Assembly (NCBI GenBank): GCA_033239525.1 | Contig: BSYO01000025.1 | Span: 3,196,001-3,260,000, forward strand | Length of the DNA: 64,000 nt | From: Nepenthes gracilis | Lineage: Eukaryota; Streptophyta; Magnoliopsida; Caryophyllales; Nepenthaceae | Reading direction: 5' to 3' | Part shown: positions 11,475 to 23,649 of the stretch, in pieces | How positions within the stretch are numbered: position 1 is the first letter of the stretch | Layout: every line of letters begins with the position of its first letter | The notes under the pieces: model-generated | Told to the model about the DNA's origin: nothing | The model's input: the letters and a program-made list of their open reading frames with translations, nothing else | Database searches by the model: none | Made by a program: the position numbers and the translations under genes

Positions 11475-12600
11475 TATATGATTAAGTTTACGTGGAAACC
11501 ATACTAAACCAAGAAAAACTAAGAGACCTTACATCCAAACTATATCTCCGCTATAATGAGATTTGCTTATAAACAACTCCTCTGAGTGAACCTCTCCACA
11601 ACCACAACACTTGTGAATAATTGGTTAATCCTAACCCCAATACCTTAACAACTATGCAAGAGCACATACAATGAGAAAATGAACAATCAATTGACAGTAT
11701 GTTTTACAATTAAAATTAACATAAATCTTCAAACTCGGTAAATCTCGAAAGGATACCCAAAGCTTCCTCATATTCTCTTTTCTCCTTTCTCTTCTGGGTG
11801 ACACTCCTTGTATAAAATGGCTCTCGGATAAATTCTAAAAATCATAACAATATATTTATTCCCACTCCGTGACACACATGCACCCTTCATGCGCGCATAA
11901 GGGACAATCATTATGTTCACCCACATACATACGCACATTAGACAGCCATTCTATCCACTCTCTGAAAATTACCTTTGCTCAAGTGAACCTCGCATGAAAT
12001 GCTCTTCCTTGATTTCGTTCAAACGAAACATCATGTGAACTTCGTGATTAAAGTTTTAGCTTGATTTATGGCCGGTCTCTTTTTCCTTTCCTGTGATTAG
12101 ATGGACAAGAAACGTGATTTGGAAGATAAAGGGAGTTGATCCTGAAAATGTTTGCTTTTATTTGTTGACATCTGTCGTTATCTGCTAATTGATTCCAATG
12201 TTTAAGTTGTTTCTTCTTGGCAAGCTATCCCTGTATGTTATAGTTCAAGCTTACCCCGTTGACCAGGACCGAGTCCTTAGTAGGTGAGAGTTTGTAGTTG
12301 CTGTTGACTATTTTGTCACCTCATCCCCTAAGGTTTAGTCATGGCAGGGCAAGATTTTGTTCGTCCTTGAAAGTTTCCTTGCAACCCATGTTATCACCGT
12401 TGTTATGAATATTGAATTTGAAGTGTTAGTAGACCATTTTGTATGGTGGTGGTTTCTACGGGTTTCTTCCTCCCAAGAACTGGCATTAAAGCTGATGGTT
12501 CAGTCTGCATGCATGCAATATAAAGACATTGAATTGTGAAGTTTCCACGAGAGTTCTGTGTACCCAAGTTCCACTTGTTTAATGGTGACTGAAGTGTTGT
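11475..12600. other. Non-coding sequence right of the first LTR element
   Basis: The first 300 bases, beginning 'tatatgattaagtttacgtgg', have the look of an older dispersed repeat that the gypsy element split. The rest shows no convincing coding frame or RNA gene. Confidence 0.35.
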
Positions 12601-12621
12601 TGATAGGGTCATATGCTAAAG

Positions 12622-12786
12622 TTTCACTTGTGTAGTAATGTGTTGGGCGTCGTCACTGTTGAGAGGCTTGTGAACCAGAAGTGCTGCGAGATTTGCATTC
12701 AATGGGGAGTGCTTCATGTTGATAAGCTCACACATGAGGGGAAGATTGCTCGGACCATGGTCATCAGTTAGGACTTTTTTGACTAG
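12622..12786 (+). pseudogene. Short coding-like fragment, product unknown
   Basis: An open plus-strand stretch up to a stop at 12,769-12,771 reads VTVERLVNQKCCEICI, then QWGVLHVDKLTHEGKIARTM. If the stop is skipped it continues 'DFFD' before another stop. The composition (clustered Cys, balanced charged residues, no simple repeat) looks like a true protein fragment, and the in-frame TAG could be a mutated tyrosine codon. No start codon, promoter or neighbouring exon is evident. I do not recognise the family; it may be a decayed exon or gene piece carried by a repeat. Confidence 0.35.
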
Positions 12787-12789
12787 ATG

Positions 12790-13480
12790 GTGTGTAGCAT
12801 ATGTAACTAAACCTTATAAGAGTCCACCCCTATCGTGTTCGATAAGCGAAGTGTAAAATATCATTGATGTTCGAAATTCGCAGATTGGGAGTTTGGAATG
12901 TTAGAATTATTCTATATGATGTGATATGTATTTAGTAATTTATTAAAATAACTGATAGTTATTATCTTATACAGATTTGTTATATTTTATTAAAAAAGAT
13001 ATTCTTTTAATTATTTATCGATGGAAAGAAGTGTAATTTTATAATCTATGAATCGGTTCTGTTTTTTTTTTTTACTGAGGATAATTTTTTTTATTATAAT
13101 GGGTGATTTTTATATTTGAATTTGATAAAAAAAATTTTAACCTCATTATATTTTGAATTTACCAAGACATTAAGAAAAACCGTATACAATTTACTCTCAA
13201 TATAAAATTTGAAACTTTCATTAAGAAAAAAAAACAATGAAGGGAGAGAATTGATACCAAAACTTTGAGAAAAATGGTTATGTATGATTCAGGTATATTA
13301 TTAATATTATTTTTATATTATAATCTCATTAAGTTTATAAGCTACATATTTAAAGTTCTTCCTTTATTCTTTCCTATTCAAACTTTAATAGGTGCACATT
13401 TTCTTGCAAACGATGTGGTGTTGAGCTCTCTTCTTGACAGTATTCTCTAGCAACACTAACCATCAAATCTACACCCTTGA
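12790..13480. other. AT-rich intergenic sequence
   Basis: No gene, RNA or clear repeat is supported here. Confidence 0.4.
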
Positions 13481-13532
13481 ATAATTGCTCATGTTGTCTT
13501 CATCATGGACAAAACTCAGATGGCATCCTTTT

Positions 13533-13618
13533 GAATTGAGTCAGTCTTAGCTCCAGCGGAGTATTGATCGAGAGTGAATTGAGTCAGTCTTAGCCCGGCC
13601 GAAGTATTCGTCGAGAGC
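13533..13618 (+). repeat. 43-bp tandem duplication
   Basis: GAATTGAGTCAGTCTTAGC begins at 13,533 and again at 13,576. The two 43-base units differ at a few positions in their middles (ctccagcgga versus cccggccgaa). Confidence 0.85.
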
Positions 13619-13929
13619 ATTATCACGATGTTTGCTCAACCTAGGTGCATGACGGGATATTTGCATTGCAATTTGTCACAGTAATTGCACGCGATAGGGT
13701 CAAGTAGTAAGTTGGCATAATATTCACGTTCGATCTGGCCATTTCCTAACTCACTCAATACAAAGCCAAACTTAGAAGTTACGTCAAACATCATAGCATT
13801 TGAAGGTTTATTTGAAAGCGGCTCGAGAAAAAAAAATGAATGAGAAGATGAAGAATTTGTGACTTAAAAAATTTAAGGTTTATTTTCCTTAGCTTGATTT
13901 CACTTTAAAAAATTTAACGGATTCAAATT

Positions 13930-14235
13930 TGGCAAGTACCTTTTTTTTATACATAAACAAGTCTGAGTTAAACTTGAATTCGGTTTCTTTGTTATACTGG
14001 ACTCATAGATGAGCCAAAATCAATCATTAAAGAGATCTATAAATAAGATTTGACGATTACATAATTTAGTCGATGAGTCTATTATTTACTTTTAAGTGAG
14101 CTTATTTATGAACTAATAAAGTAAAAGGTCGTGAACAGTACTATTCACCAGCATGTAAACAAGCCTAGTTGATTCGTTTATAATTTTAAACAAATCAAGT
14201 ATAATACTACTTTGGCTTAATGAATTTTAAGATTA
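13930..14235. repeat. Possible dispersed repeat with 'clade-typical' sense words
   Basis: The stretch carries words such as 'aacaagtctgagttaaactt', 'gagcttatttatgaac' and 'acaagcctagttgattcg'. Similar wording recurs at about 21,300-21,730, suggesting two members of one old dispersed family. Ends could not be defined and no coding frame is present. Confidence 0.3.
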
Positions 14236-14445
14236 AATTAACAAGCAAAAGCAAAGAAGAGATACAGGCAAATGAACCAATGAATTTATTCCACAGCTTG
14301 CAAAAATTCAACTACAATGGATGTGCTAACACTGAAATCAATACAAAAGAATCAGCCACCATTTTTTAATCTAAGAATCACTGTCTCTCCCTTTTCCCAC
14401 CAAATTAAAACTAACTTCTTTTCACTGCACAAAGAGATATACATT

Positions 14446-17400
14446 TCAATTTGTATGATTCCTAATGGACTCAAGAAACTGAACAACTTCTGCCATGTTT
14501 GGTCTCCTCGAAGGAATCTGAGAAGTGCAAAAGAGCCCGAGTTTCATCACTTGAATTAGTTCATTTTCCACAAAATTCCTCAATCTTCTATCAAAGCAAT
14601 CCGAAGCAGATCCGGTCTCCAACAACGCCCTCACGTATTCACACAGAACCACCACTTCATTCGTCGAGGGACTCTCAACAGGCTTTCTCCCAGTAACCAG
14701 CTCCAGAAGCACGACCCCAAAGCTGTAGACATCGCATTTCTCACTTGGTCTCGAGCTCTGTGCTAATTCCGGTGCAATATACCCAACGGCATTGTGGAAT
14801 CTTGTCAGAGCGTAGTTATCTAGCACAGGCAGCAGTTTTTCCAATCCATAATCCGATAACTTTGCCTCGTAGTTTTCATCTAAGAGAATATTTGTTGATT
14901 TGATGTTGAGATGAAGAATAGGAGGGCTACAATCATGGTGAAGGTAAGCAAGCGATCTAGCTGTCCCAAGGGCAATCCGAAACCTCCTGTTCCAGTTCAA
15001 TTCGCTGTTTCCGCCGCCTGTGCTAGTGCCTGGATAGTCGAGGCCATGGAGATTATCGAACAAGTTCCCATTTGGGATGAATTCGGATAGAATCAACTGC
15101 ATCGTTGAAGACCAGTAGTAACCTTGAAAAGAAACCAAATTTGGGTGCCGAAGGCTTCCTAACCGTCCAATTTCCTGCTCAAATTCGTCTTGGCTTCTGA
15201 TCCTTCCTAGAGTCTCAAGCTTCTTCACCGCAATAGAAATCCCACTTGCGAAACTGGCTCGGTACACTGTTCCTATTGACCCACCACCAATTATACAGTC
15301 CTTATCAAGTAAAGCCTTTGTTCCAGCCTCCCAGTCTTCATACTTGGAGGGCAAACTTTTGCTGAACAAAACCAACTTTCCTATGATGACATTAGAGTCT
15401 GTGGAAGCCAAAGGAGTGCTTTCAACAACCGTCTTCTCATCATCTTCCTCTTTTTTCCTTGCCAGGATGCTTAATATCCCGACCACACAAACCCCGATAA
15501 GGATAACTGCAGCAGCAACAATGACAACAATGGCAGAAACGCTAAGCACCCTTGTTTTTCCACCTGCCACACCCATTTCCGAGCAGGATTCAAGAGGAGG
15601 ACCGCATAGCTTAGGATTATGAAAGAATGCTGTGTAGCCGAATTTTGTAATATTTGGACTTTGTGGTATTTCTCCAGATAGGAGGTTGTAAGAAACATTG
15701 AAATGGGTTAGCATTGACAGATCTCCCAAAGAACCTGGGATTGAACCCGAGAGCAAGTTTTCCGAGAGATCGAGAAACTTCATTGCTGACAGGTTACCCA
15801 GACTAGGCGGAATGCTTCTGTTTAGTTGGTTTTTATGTAGGTCAAGAATTAAAAGGTATGTCATGTTGTAAAGGGTTTGGGGTATTTCACCTTCTAAAGC
15901 ATTACCAGAGAGATCCCTGCAGCAGTAACATGGGCAAAAACATGTTAAAATTGTCCTACATCACATAACACATAATTAGTTATTACAGATTAAGATTTTG
16001 TATAATTTTACTATATTTTATTAGAAAAATTAATTCATTAATTTGTATAACTTTAATAGAAAAAATGACATTTAATAATTAATAAGTCAATCATCTTTCT
16101 ATCTTATAAAGGACATAACTATCCTTCGTTTAGTGATGTAATAATGAGTTATTTTCTGGATAATGTGATGGAGCTTTTCAAATTTAAATTTGAATGAGAT
16201 TTTAAAACTTCCATGGACTATAAAATTGAAATAACTCACAAAAAAAAAAAAAAAAATTTACACCAACTTTTTACGTACATATTATATAGACTCTCACAAA
16301 AGAAAAGCAATAAGGGTGGCAGAAGATAAATTGGTTCCAAATTCTTCGAAAAAAGAATGCTGAGTATAAATTCAATTATGTTCTAATATTTATTTCCAAA
16401 TTATAAAATTATAAAATATCGTGATGATTTCACCGATCCATGAAAGGTCTAACTCTTAAAAAATTCTTATAAAAGCATATTTCAATTTCACTTCAAAGCA
16501 ATGTTGACGATGCAAAATGCTGAACAATGGGAGAGAGAAGTTGAACTCACAGCTCAAGAAGAAATCTGCAATTGCTTATGTTATTGGGAATTTGACCATG
16601 GAGATTCAGGTTGTGTAAATTAAGAACTTGTAGAAGCACAATGCCACCGATTTCTAAAGGGATTATGCCCTCGATCGAATTATTTCCTAATCTAATGATG
16701 GAAAGGCTCTTCAAATTCCCGATCCCATCTGGGATACTTCCATTTAGCCTGTTATACTCCAAATCCAAAATTCTAAGATTTTCACATCTTGTGATTCCCG
16801 AAGGGATTTCCCCATCAAATGCATTCCATGAACCATCAAAAAACTGCATTTTGTTGCTACATGTTGTGATCTCTGGAATCTCTCCATCAAATCCGTTTCT
16901 CGAAACATTGAAATAAGTCATATTCACTAATGCAAAAACATCAAATGGCGCCTGCGTTGTGAACAGATTGCAGCTGAGATCCAAGAATTCCATACTGTTA
17001 CACTTTGCTATCTGCCCGTGAACACTCCCTGTCAGAATATTGCTTCTCAATGATAGGAAAGCTATATTGGGTGAATCGCAAATCGTTGAAGGAATGCTTC
17101 CACTGAGCCCATTATAAGACACATCAAACCCAATAAGATTTGAGCAATTGCCGACAGAATTAGGAATTGAACCAGTAAGATTGTTAGTAGAGAGTGAAAT
17201 AAACTTCATCTTGTCACAATTTCCAAACAATTTTGATGGAATCTCCCCCGAGAAACCATTTTTGGACAAATCCAAGAACCTTAGACTCCCTAAATTACCT
17301 AAAAATTCAGGGATTTTCCCAGAAAGAGCATTTGTGCTCAAATTAATCTTCCACAAAGTCTCCACGCCCCCATAGTCTTCCGGGATGTTTCCAGTGAATC

Positions 17401-17716
17401 TATTACCGAATAACACTAAAGTACGCAGCGATTTCAACCTGGCAAGCGCCGGGGATAAAACCCCAGAGAGGCTTGCATTCCACAGCACAATCTTAACAAC
17501 ATTTTGGTCGGAATTGCAGGTGATGCCACTGAAATCCTTGCATGGATCGCCGGCAGGAACCCATGAGCTGAGAGTGTTAAATGGGTCCTTTGACACATTG
17601 CCCTTGAATTCAAGCAAGATCTCCTTCTCACTTAATGGGCAAACCACAATGACTTCGATCAACAAAGCAGCCAGCAGAAGAAGAACATCGAAGCCCTGAT
17701 TCCGAGATGCTCTCAT
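14446..17716 (-). CDS. LRR receptor-like kinase, At1g12460/At1g62950 type (two exons)
   Basis: Exon 1 is 17,716-16,551 and exon 2 is 15,916-14,446, giving 878 residues, close to the roughly 880 usual for this Arabidopsis clade. The chosen ATG (17,716-17,714) opens a signal peptide (about residues 1-27, hydrophobic [15 protein letters not shown]). It is followed by an LRR N-cap with a Cys pair, about 18 LRRs (LDLS..N.L.G.IP pattern), a C-cap CGPPLESC, one membrane segment (about 517-540) and a cytosolic kinase (about 595-870). The glycine loop GGGSIG (599-604) and the ATP-site lysine in AVKK (620) are present. HRD is replaced by HLN (724-726) and DFG by DYG (744-746), so it is probably a catalytically weak or pseudokinase-type receptor; to my knowledge the HLN form is shared by its relatives. 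APE (770-772) is kept. It is inferred to act at the plasma membrane; the ligand is unknown. Confidence 0.93.
15917..16550 (-). other. Intron of the LRR receptor kinase gene
   Basis: The 634-base intron has donor GTGAGT (16,550 downward) after GAGCT and acceptor CTGCTGCAG before GGATCTC. Splicing joins 'LLEL' to '[12 protein letters not shown]' in frame, restoring an LRR across the junction. It is AT-rich with a poly-A run near 16,240-16,256 and shows nothing else. Confidence 0.93.
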
Positions 17717-17922
17717 GGTGGCACTGCCGATGATCGGGATGAAATGGGTCCCTGAACCGGCATTATATGCTGCCGGATCGGAATGAAGAAAAGGAAAACT
17801 GGGTGACCCCCCAAATATGGTAATATAAAACACAAATCAATCCCTGCAAAGAGAAAGAAAAAGAAAGCAACTATATAAAACCACACACACTGCCATTTCT
17901 CATGGAGGGGTTTTACTAGCAT
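17713..17922 (-). promoter_or_regulatory. Possible upstream ORF overlapping the kinase start codon
   Basis: An ATG at 17,922-17,920 opens a 69-codon frame with a strongly hydrophobic stretch (FYIVAFFFFLFAGIDL). Its TGA (17,715-17,713) overlaps the kinase ATG as ATGA. If this part of the leader is retained in the mRNA it would be a start-overlapping upstream ORF. A pyrimidine tract followed by TTTGCAGG near 17,847-17,880 looks like a 3' splice site, so a 5'-UTR intron may instead remove most of it. It is inference only. Confidence 0.3.
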
Positions 17923-18480
17923 AATAGAAGTGGTCCATCTACAAATACGGGAAACACACTTATGAGGCACTGTTCTGTGGGGGAAGAAACATTTAATTCC
18001 AGTACCAGAAACCAATTCTTATTCACAGCATCATCAAAATATTTCTAAGAACAAAGAAATTTATATGAGAAGAGGAACGATGGGTAATGCGTGAATGCCC
18101 TAATTTCTAACTGCCCAGATAGAGGAAAGGCGGATGGAGGAGAAAAGCTGGAGTCCTTGAAGGTTCTGAGAGCGATGGATTTCGTTTGTGCGTTGTAACT
18201 TGTACTGTAGTGTGAGTTAGGCTGTAAAGGGGAGGCAGGTAAGGCAATTTAATACCAGTGCTTCCAAAAGGGTGGGTATAGGTTGTATATCGGTTGAAGA
18301 GAGGAATTAATTTAATTTTTTTAATTATTATTATTTAATTAATATCAAAAACCTAAAGTTTAAAAAAATTAAATAATTTTTTTTTTATTTTAGAAAAATA
18401 ATACAATTGCTTAATTAATATTATACGTACCATACTACTGCTAGAGTTACTGATACCCACCCACCAAGAGCAACCACCAC
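17923..18480. other. Upstream flank of the LRR receptor kinase gene
   Basis: This is the likely 5' leader and promoter of the minus-strand kinase gene. No convincing TATA box was fixed; a TATTAAAT-like site lies near 18,246-18,255 on the minus strand. No gene is seen. Confidence 0.4.
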
Positions 18481-19902
18481 ATGCTTCTCATTCTCCCTCT
18501 TTCTCTCTCTAGTCTCTCTCTTCTTCAAACTGTATATCGGTGTCTCTTCTTTTGGGGCTCTAACTCTGTGGCAGTAAAGAAGGGATTTAAGAAACAGGAG
18601 CCATCAGCCATGCTGTTTGTTGGTTTCTCTCTCATAATAACTAGGCGAGAGCACAGCATTTACTCCTGTCCAACAACCATGGCAGCACATGACAGCCATT
18701 ATCGATTTATCTGTACATTTTACCCGCATCGGGAGGAAGACGAAGAGTGAAGGAAAAGCGAAAGTACGAGCGGAGGAGGACAGAAAAGTGAGAGAATTAA
18801 AGCGGGCTTGGGATTTGATGTGGGATCCCTGGGTCACTTTGAATAATTTGCTTTCTTCCTTCTTGTTTAGACTTTGAGTTATCATGTAAGCGTGTACTTT
18901 CAAACAAATTCTGATTTTTGAAATTATTTTTCAAACACATCAACTACTCACTAATTAAGTGACACCACACGCTTAAGAAAAATTTTATCTAAAAATGATA
19001 CTACAACGGCCTATAATACCTTGACCCATTAGTCCAAGTCGATGATATTTTGAGTTTTCAGTACCAATTGTTAGATAGTATTATCAGTCACCATTAATCA
19101 GCAATCAGCATGTGACACATTCAATTGTCATCGTCATCAAATCATCAAACAATGGAGCCTCTAGCCACTATTGCCGTTTGTCTGCTAATAGACCTTGACC
19201 AAAATTTACGGACCACCGTTGCCTTGACCACCTCCACCTATTGCAGCTCATCATCATCCTTGACTCCATCACCGGTTACCGGATGACAACACCTTGATGC
19301 CTAATCAATTTCTAGACGGCTTGGCTCAACCCATCCCATTAGTTTCCGACTACGGTTGCTAATTGTTGTTGCCTCCAACCAAGTTGTTGGCCGTTGTATG
19401 GCAGCTTCCATGTCCCAAATGTTATAATAAAATATCAACATATTAAATATCAGTCAATACAATAAATATAAATATTTTTTAACTCTGAAATGCCACCACC
19501 ATCAACAAAATATTATCACAGTTAAAAACCCACAAATATTTATTATTATTAATCAATTTTATAATAAAAAATTATTTTTTCTTAGCCACACCAAATTTCA
19601 AAAAATATTTTAATAATAAGTAATTTTATTTAATAGTTTTTTTTTCATATAAATTAACAAAAAGATATTTTTGTGAAGATATTCCTTCCTAAAAACATAT
19701 TTAATAAGTACTTTTCAACAAAGAAACAGATCAAAATATAATAAGTTTAGATGATGGGGACAAGACCAAGGTATTATAGCCGTTAAATTATTACTGACCC
19801 TATCAAGTAGGGAAGGGTCTAAGCTGAAAGCTCTTAGTTTTCAGTTGATAAAAAACAGCGATTTGAAAATTATATAAATATACCCTTCCAGTAGTAGATA
19901 AA

Positions 19903-19933
<31 letters not shown>

Positions 19934-21300
19934 TGAGGACAGGTCATTTGTATTTTTTTATTATATTTTTTTTTAATTATTAGGTACAGTTTAAATAAAG
20001 ATAATTTGACCTGACTTGAATATGAGTTAATCATCTAAACATAAAACTGATTCGGGAGATAATCTCATCGAAGATTTAGTCGAGTAGCTAAGTTGTCAGG
20101 TAATCATGAATATAAAAAATTAAGATAATTAATGATTGAATAAAATAATAAATAAGGCTTTTAATACCGATAAATAATTATATGTAATTGAGAGATAATC
20201 AAGTGTATTGAATCAGACTGTAAATGGTGAACATGTAAAAGCCTTAATTGTCAGATGATTACCAAATTAATATGAATAACAGTTATATACCAACATAACT
20301 ATTGAAAATAGAAGCAACACAATGCTTCAAAGAATAAACATGTTAATTTCAGACAGACAAGCCGATTAGTGTTCAAACTATAAATATAGACCCTCAGTCA
20401 AAAGTAGGGGAATATTAACTAATCAAATAACCTTATAATTTCATAATTACATATTTAGACATTCAATTGTCAACAACAAATATAAACGAAAATATCAGAG
20501 TATAGCCTTCCGTCTCATCCATTCCTTTTATCTTTCATATCTTTCTATTTTTTATTAAAAAATTATTAATTTGAATATTAAAAGATATACTAAAAATGAG
20601 TCCTATATACATATTATTTCTTGTTAAATTATTGTGGTGCATAATATCAAGATTTATAATTATGAAAATCAAATTTGTATTTTTTTGGATCAATCTAAAA
20701 TTTTGTCAAATTTTTTAATTTGTATAATAATTTGGATCTCATGTATACATAAAAAATATATATATATAATTATTAAAATCTTTTTAAAAAATAAATATTT
20801 AAATATGCCTTATTAAAAAATGCAAATTTTTTAATTAATTTAATTTTTAGGAAACTATTATAAATCTGCAGCGCGATACAGCCAGACAATTGAATACCGT
20901 TGGACCTTAAATATAAAAAGAATAATTCTTCACAGCCACATGCACATATACGACTGGATGATTAGCGGCTTGTTTGCCGGGTTAGAAGTATACGTATTAC
21001 ACCATAATTATTTATTTTAATATATATGATTAAAATTTAATTATTTTAAAATTTTTTAATATATTTAGTTTATTTTTTTATTATTAAAAATTATTTATAT
21101 GTCTATTATTTATTTTTAAATCTATAAATAGACTGCAAGGATAAGAGACTTCTAAGTAGCCTCCCCGAACTGCATGGCTGAGCGATGATATCGGTTAGCG
21201 GCCACAAAATTTGACCCACCTCGCTTAAAATACCTGAGTTGGTCTAATTCAAATCAAATTCCGCAGCCATACAAGACATTAGAAATAAGTATATAGAAAT
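18481..21300. other. Gene-poor intergenic stretch
   Basis: Short open frames near 18,481-18,903 on both strands lack coding character. 19,140-19,400 is less AT-rich but full of stops. A (TA)n run lies at about 19,911-19,933. I see no RNA gene or element with definable ends. Confidence 0.4.
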
Positions 21301-21740
21301 GAGACAAATTTTTTGTAAAGTGCTCGGAGGCTTGATTTGCTTAAGATTTAATTAGGCTTATTTGTGAAAAATAAGCAATATTTGAGTTTAATTTTAAAAC
21401 TCATTAAATAAGCGAGCTAAATATAAGTCTAATAGGATTTGATTCATTTATGAATTCTAAACAAGTTGATAAACAAACTCGTTTTAAAGGCTCCTTGATA
21501 GATTTATTTAATGACTAATAATATTTATTGATTTATTTGTGTATAAATTTGCTCCAAATTTTATTAATAATCTTGTTTAAAGTTAGAGTTTGGCTCATTT
21601 TTAAGTTTAGTGTGGCAAAACAAACAAAGCTTGTATTGGCTCAGTCGGTTCATCTATGCAAAAAGGGACAACTTGAGCTTAAATTTCAACTCGACTCTTT
21701 TATGTACGAACTAATTCAGTTATGAGTCTAGCTCGAGTCT
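21300..21740. repeat. Possible member of the dispersed repeat also at 13.9-14.2 kb
   Basis: Shared words include 'gatttgattcatttatgaa', 'taaataagcgagct' and 'gtctagctcgagtct', typical of short non-autonomous plant repeats. Termini were not found and there is no coding frame. Confidence 0.3.
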
Positions 21741-22080
21741 ATAACCTTTTTTTATCGATTGTTGACTAAAAGTCATTTATGATATGAAAATATTATCTAA
21801 TTTTGTAACTTAAATACGGGCAATTTTGACAAAAATCTGACACGTGTGGCCTAAGACTCAGAAAAACACAAATTCAAAATGGGCCAACCTAGAAGCCAAA
21901 AATACCATTAACCATGATGATATCATGAGATCCAAATACTAAATTTATATAATAATATTTGAATTAAATAAAATAGGTATATTATTAAGGTTAATTATAA
22001 ATTCAGTTTAGAATTGAAGTATCAAATAGTAGTGGTGAAAGCTAGAAGGGTAAGAGAGGGGAAGAAGATGAAGGAAATTT

Positions 22081-22212
22081 TGGAACAAAATCATGAATGA
22101 TTATTTGAATTCTAGTTAAGATAAGAAGATTTCAAGCTTAATTTTTTGGAACAAAATCATGAATGATTATTTGAATTCTAGTTAAGATAAGAAGATTTCA
22201 AGCTTAATTTTT
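22081..22212 (+). repeat. Perfect 66-bp tandem duplication
   Basis: The 66 bases 22,081-22,146 are repeated exactly in 22,147-22,212 (start word TGGAACAAAATCATGAATGA). Perfect identity in otherwise fast-drifting intergenic DNA points to a recent duplication. Confidence 0.95.
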
Positions 22213-23640
22213 CATTCTTTTGGCTCAATTTTTAAAATTTTTTTTCCATATTATTCATAACTTTAAGATTTCATACTTCTAAATTTCATACAAGAGCTAA
22301 TACGTGTTCTTCTTAATTTCTAACTTGTATGCATGTCCTTTATTTTTCAAATTTCTTAAATTATGAAGTGAATTGTTTATGTATATGAAATATTGTTCAA
22401 AATTCAGATCTTATTTAAGTAATACTCTTGCATGTTTGTTTTTCACAAGAATTTTAAAGAATCATTTGGCAAGCCCTCTTTTCACAAGGGCCCTAAATAG
22501 TTCGTTTTAAATGTCTTTTATTTTGTAATAACTATATTAAATCTACACATCCAAATTCTTAAAAAGTTTATTTTGTTTTCATTTCTAAAAGAATGTCACT
22601 TCATAGAAATTTTTTTCATATTCTATTTAAATAAATTATCATGAGAAATTAATAAAAAGTACATAGAATACAATATATCACATTATATTAATATGAGGTC
22701 GTATATGAACTACTCACAGGTGATAATAGTAGGTAAACTCCAATTTATCGTGTGTATGGCTCATCTATGTATTTAAATTATGTTGTATATTCCTAGTTTT
22801 TGGAGATATAGTGTAAACCTACCTTAATGAATTTTACTTTGTTCAAATAGTTATCTTGACCTTGGCTCATTTACTAACAATTTTTTATTATATATTTATC
22901 ATACTTATGTTTATTAAATTATCATCTATTTACTTATTGTGTAATTTAGCAGTTTTGAACTGTGAATGTTTTTTTTTGAAGGGTATTTAAGAAAATATTG
23001 TAAATTATGCATTTTGAAAATATTTGTTAAAAAAATAATTTATGTGTTTTGAATATTTTATATGTATAAATTTAGTAGTGAGTGGCTAAGTGGCCATATG
23101 ATAGTTTCCACATATATATATATATATATGTTGGGTAGTATAATATTACTGGTCAAATTAGAGTGAACTTGATCAATTTCTTGATACAATTCATTTTTTT
23201 ACATTGATAATATATTAATAAAATTTATACTGCGTCTCATCTTAATTTTGAATTGTATATTGTATTTTACATTTTAAGTTTGAATCAGGGCCATAATAGA
23301 TGCTTTATGATCCTACCTAATTTATAAAACTCTTACAATATTTTCCTTTAAATGAATCTTTTTTTTTTTTTGATAATAAGGGGTTATATTATATAATTAT
23401 TGCCCTATACCTCATGAACACATTATATAAATTGTTTAATGTCACATAACAAAAGCTTTAAATACTAATTTTTAACAATTACTATATATTAAATTGTAGC
23501 AATTATTTTCTACTTGGAAGGAAAGAAATACCATAAATATAAAATATTGATATATGCCTAAATCAAATCCCCATGTTAAATGGATGGCCTTATTCCCTCC
23601 CAGGCATTTCGTTTTAACTTTTAGGTCATTTTTTTCAAGT
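22213..23640. other. AT-rich intergenic sequence
   Basis: No gene is supported. An (AT)n microsatellite lies at about 23,111-23,130. Confidence 0.4.
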
Positions 23641-23649
23641 CTTGAAACT

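Noticed and set aside
17385..17699. Plus-strand frames opposite the LRR exon
   Set aside because: Shadows of the LRR receptor kinase coding sequence; no independent family resemblance.
17714..17833. N-terminal extension of the receptor kinase to 17,833
   Set aside because: The first codon there is not ATG, and the extension would bury the clear signal peptide that starts at 17,716.
17872..17880. Plus-strand TATATAAAA before the receptor kinase
   Set aside because: The gene is on the other strand and no plus-strand gene follows; probably chance.
18481..18903. Overlapping frames of 89 and 99 codons on opposite strands
   Set aside because: Leu/Ser-rich translation of CT-rich DNA; no homology recognised, no supporting signals.
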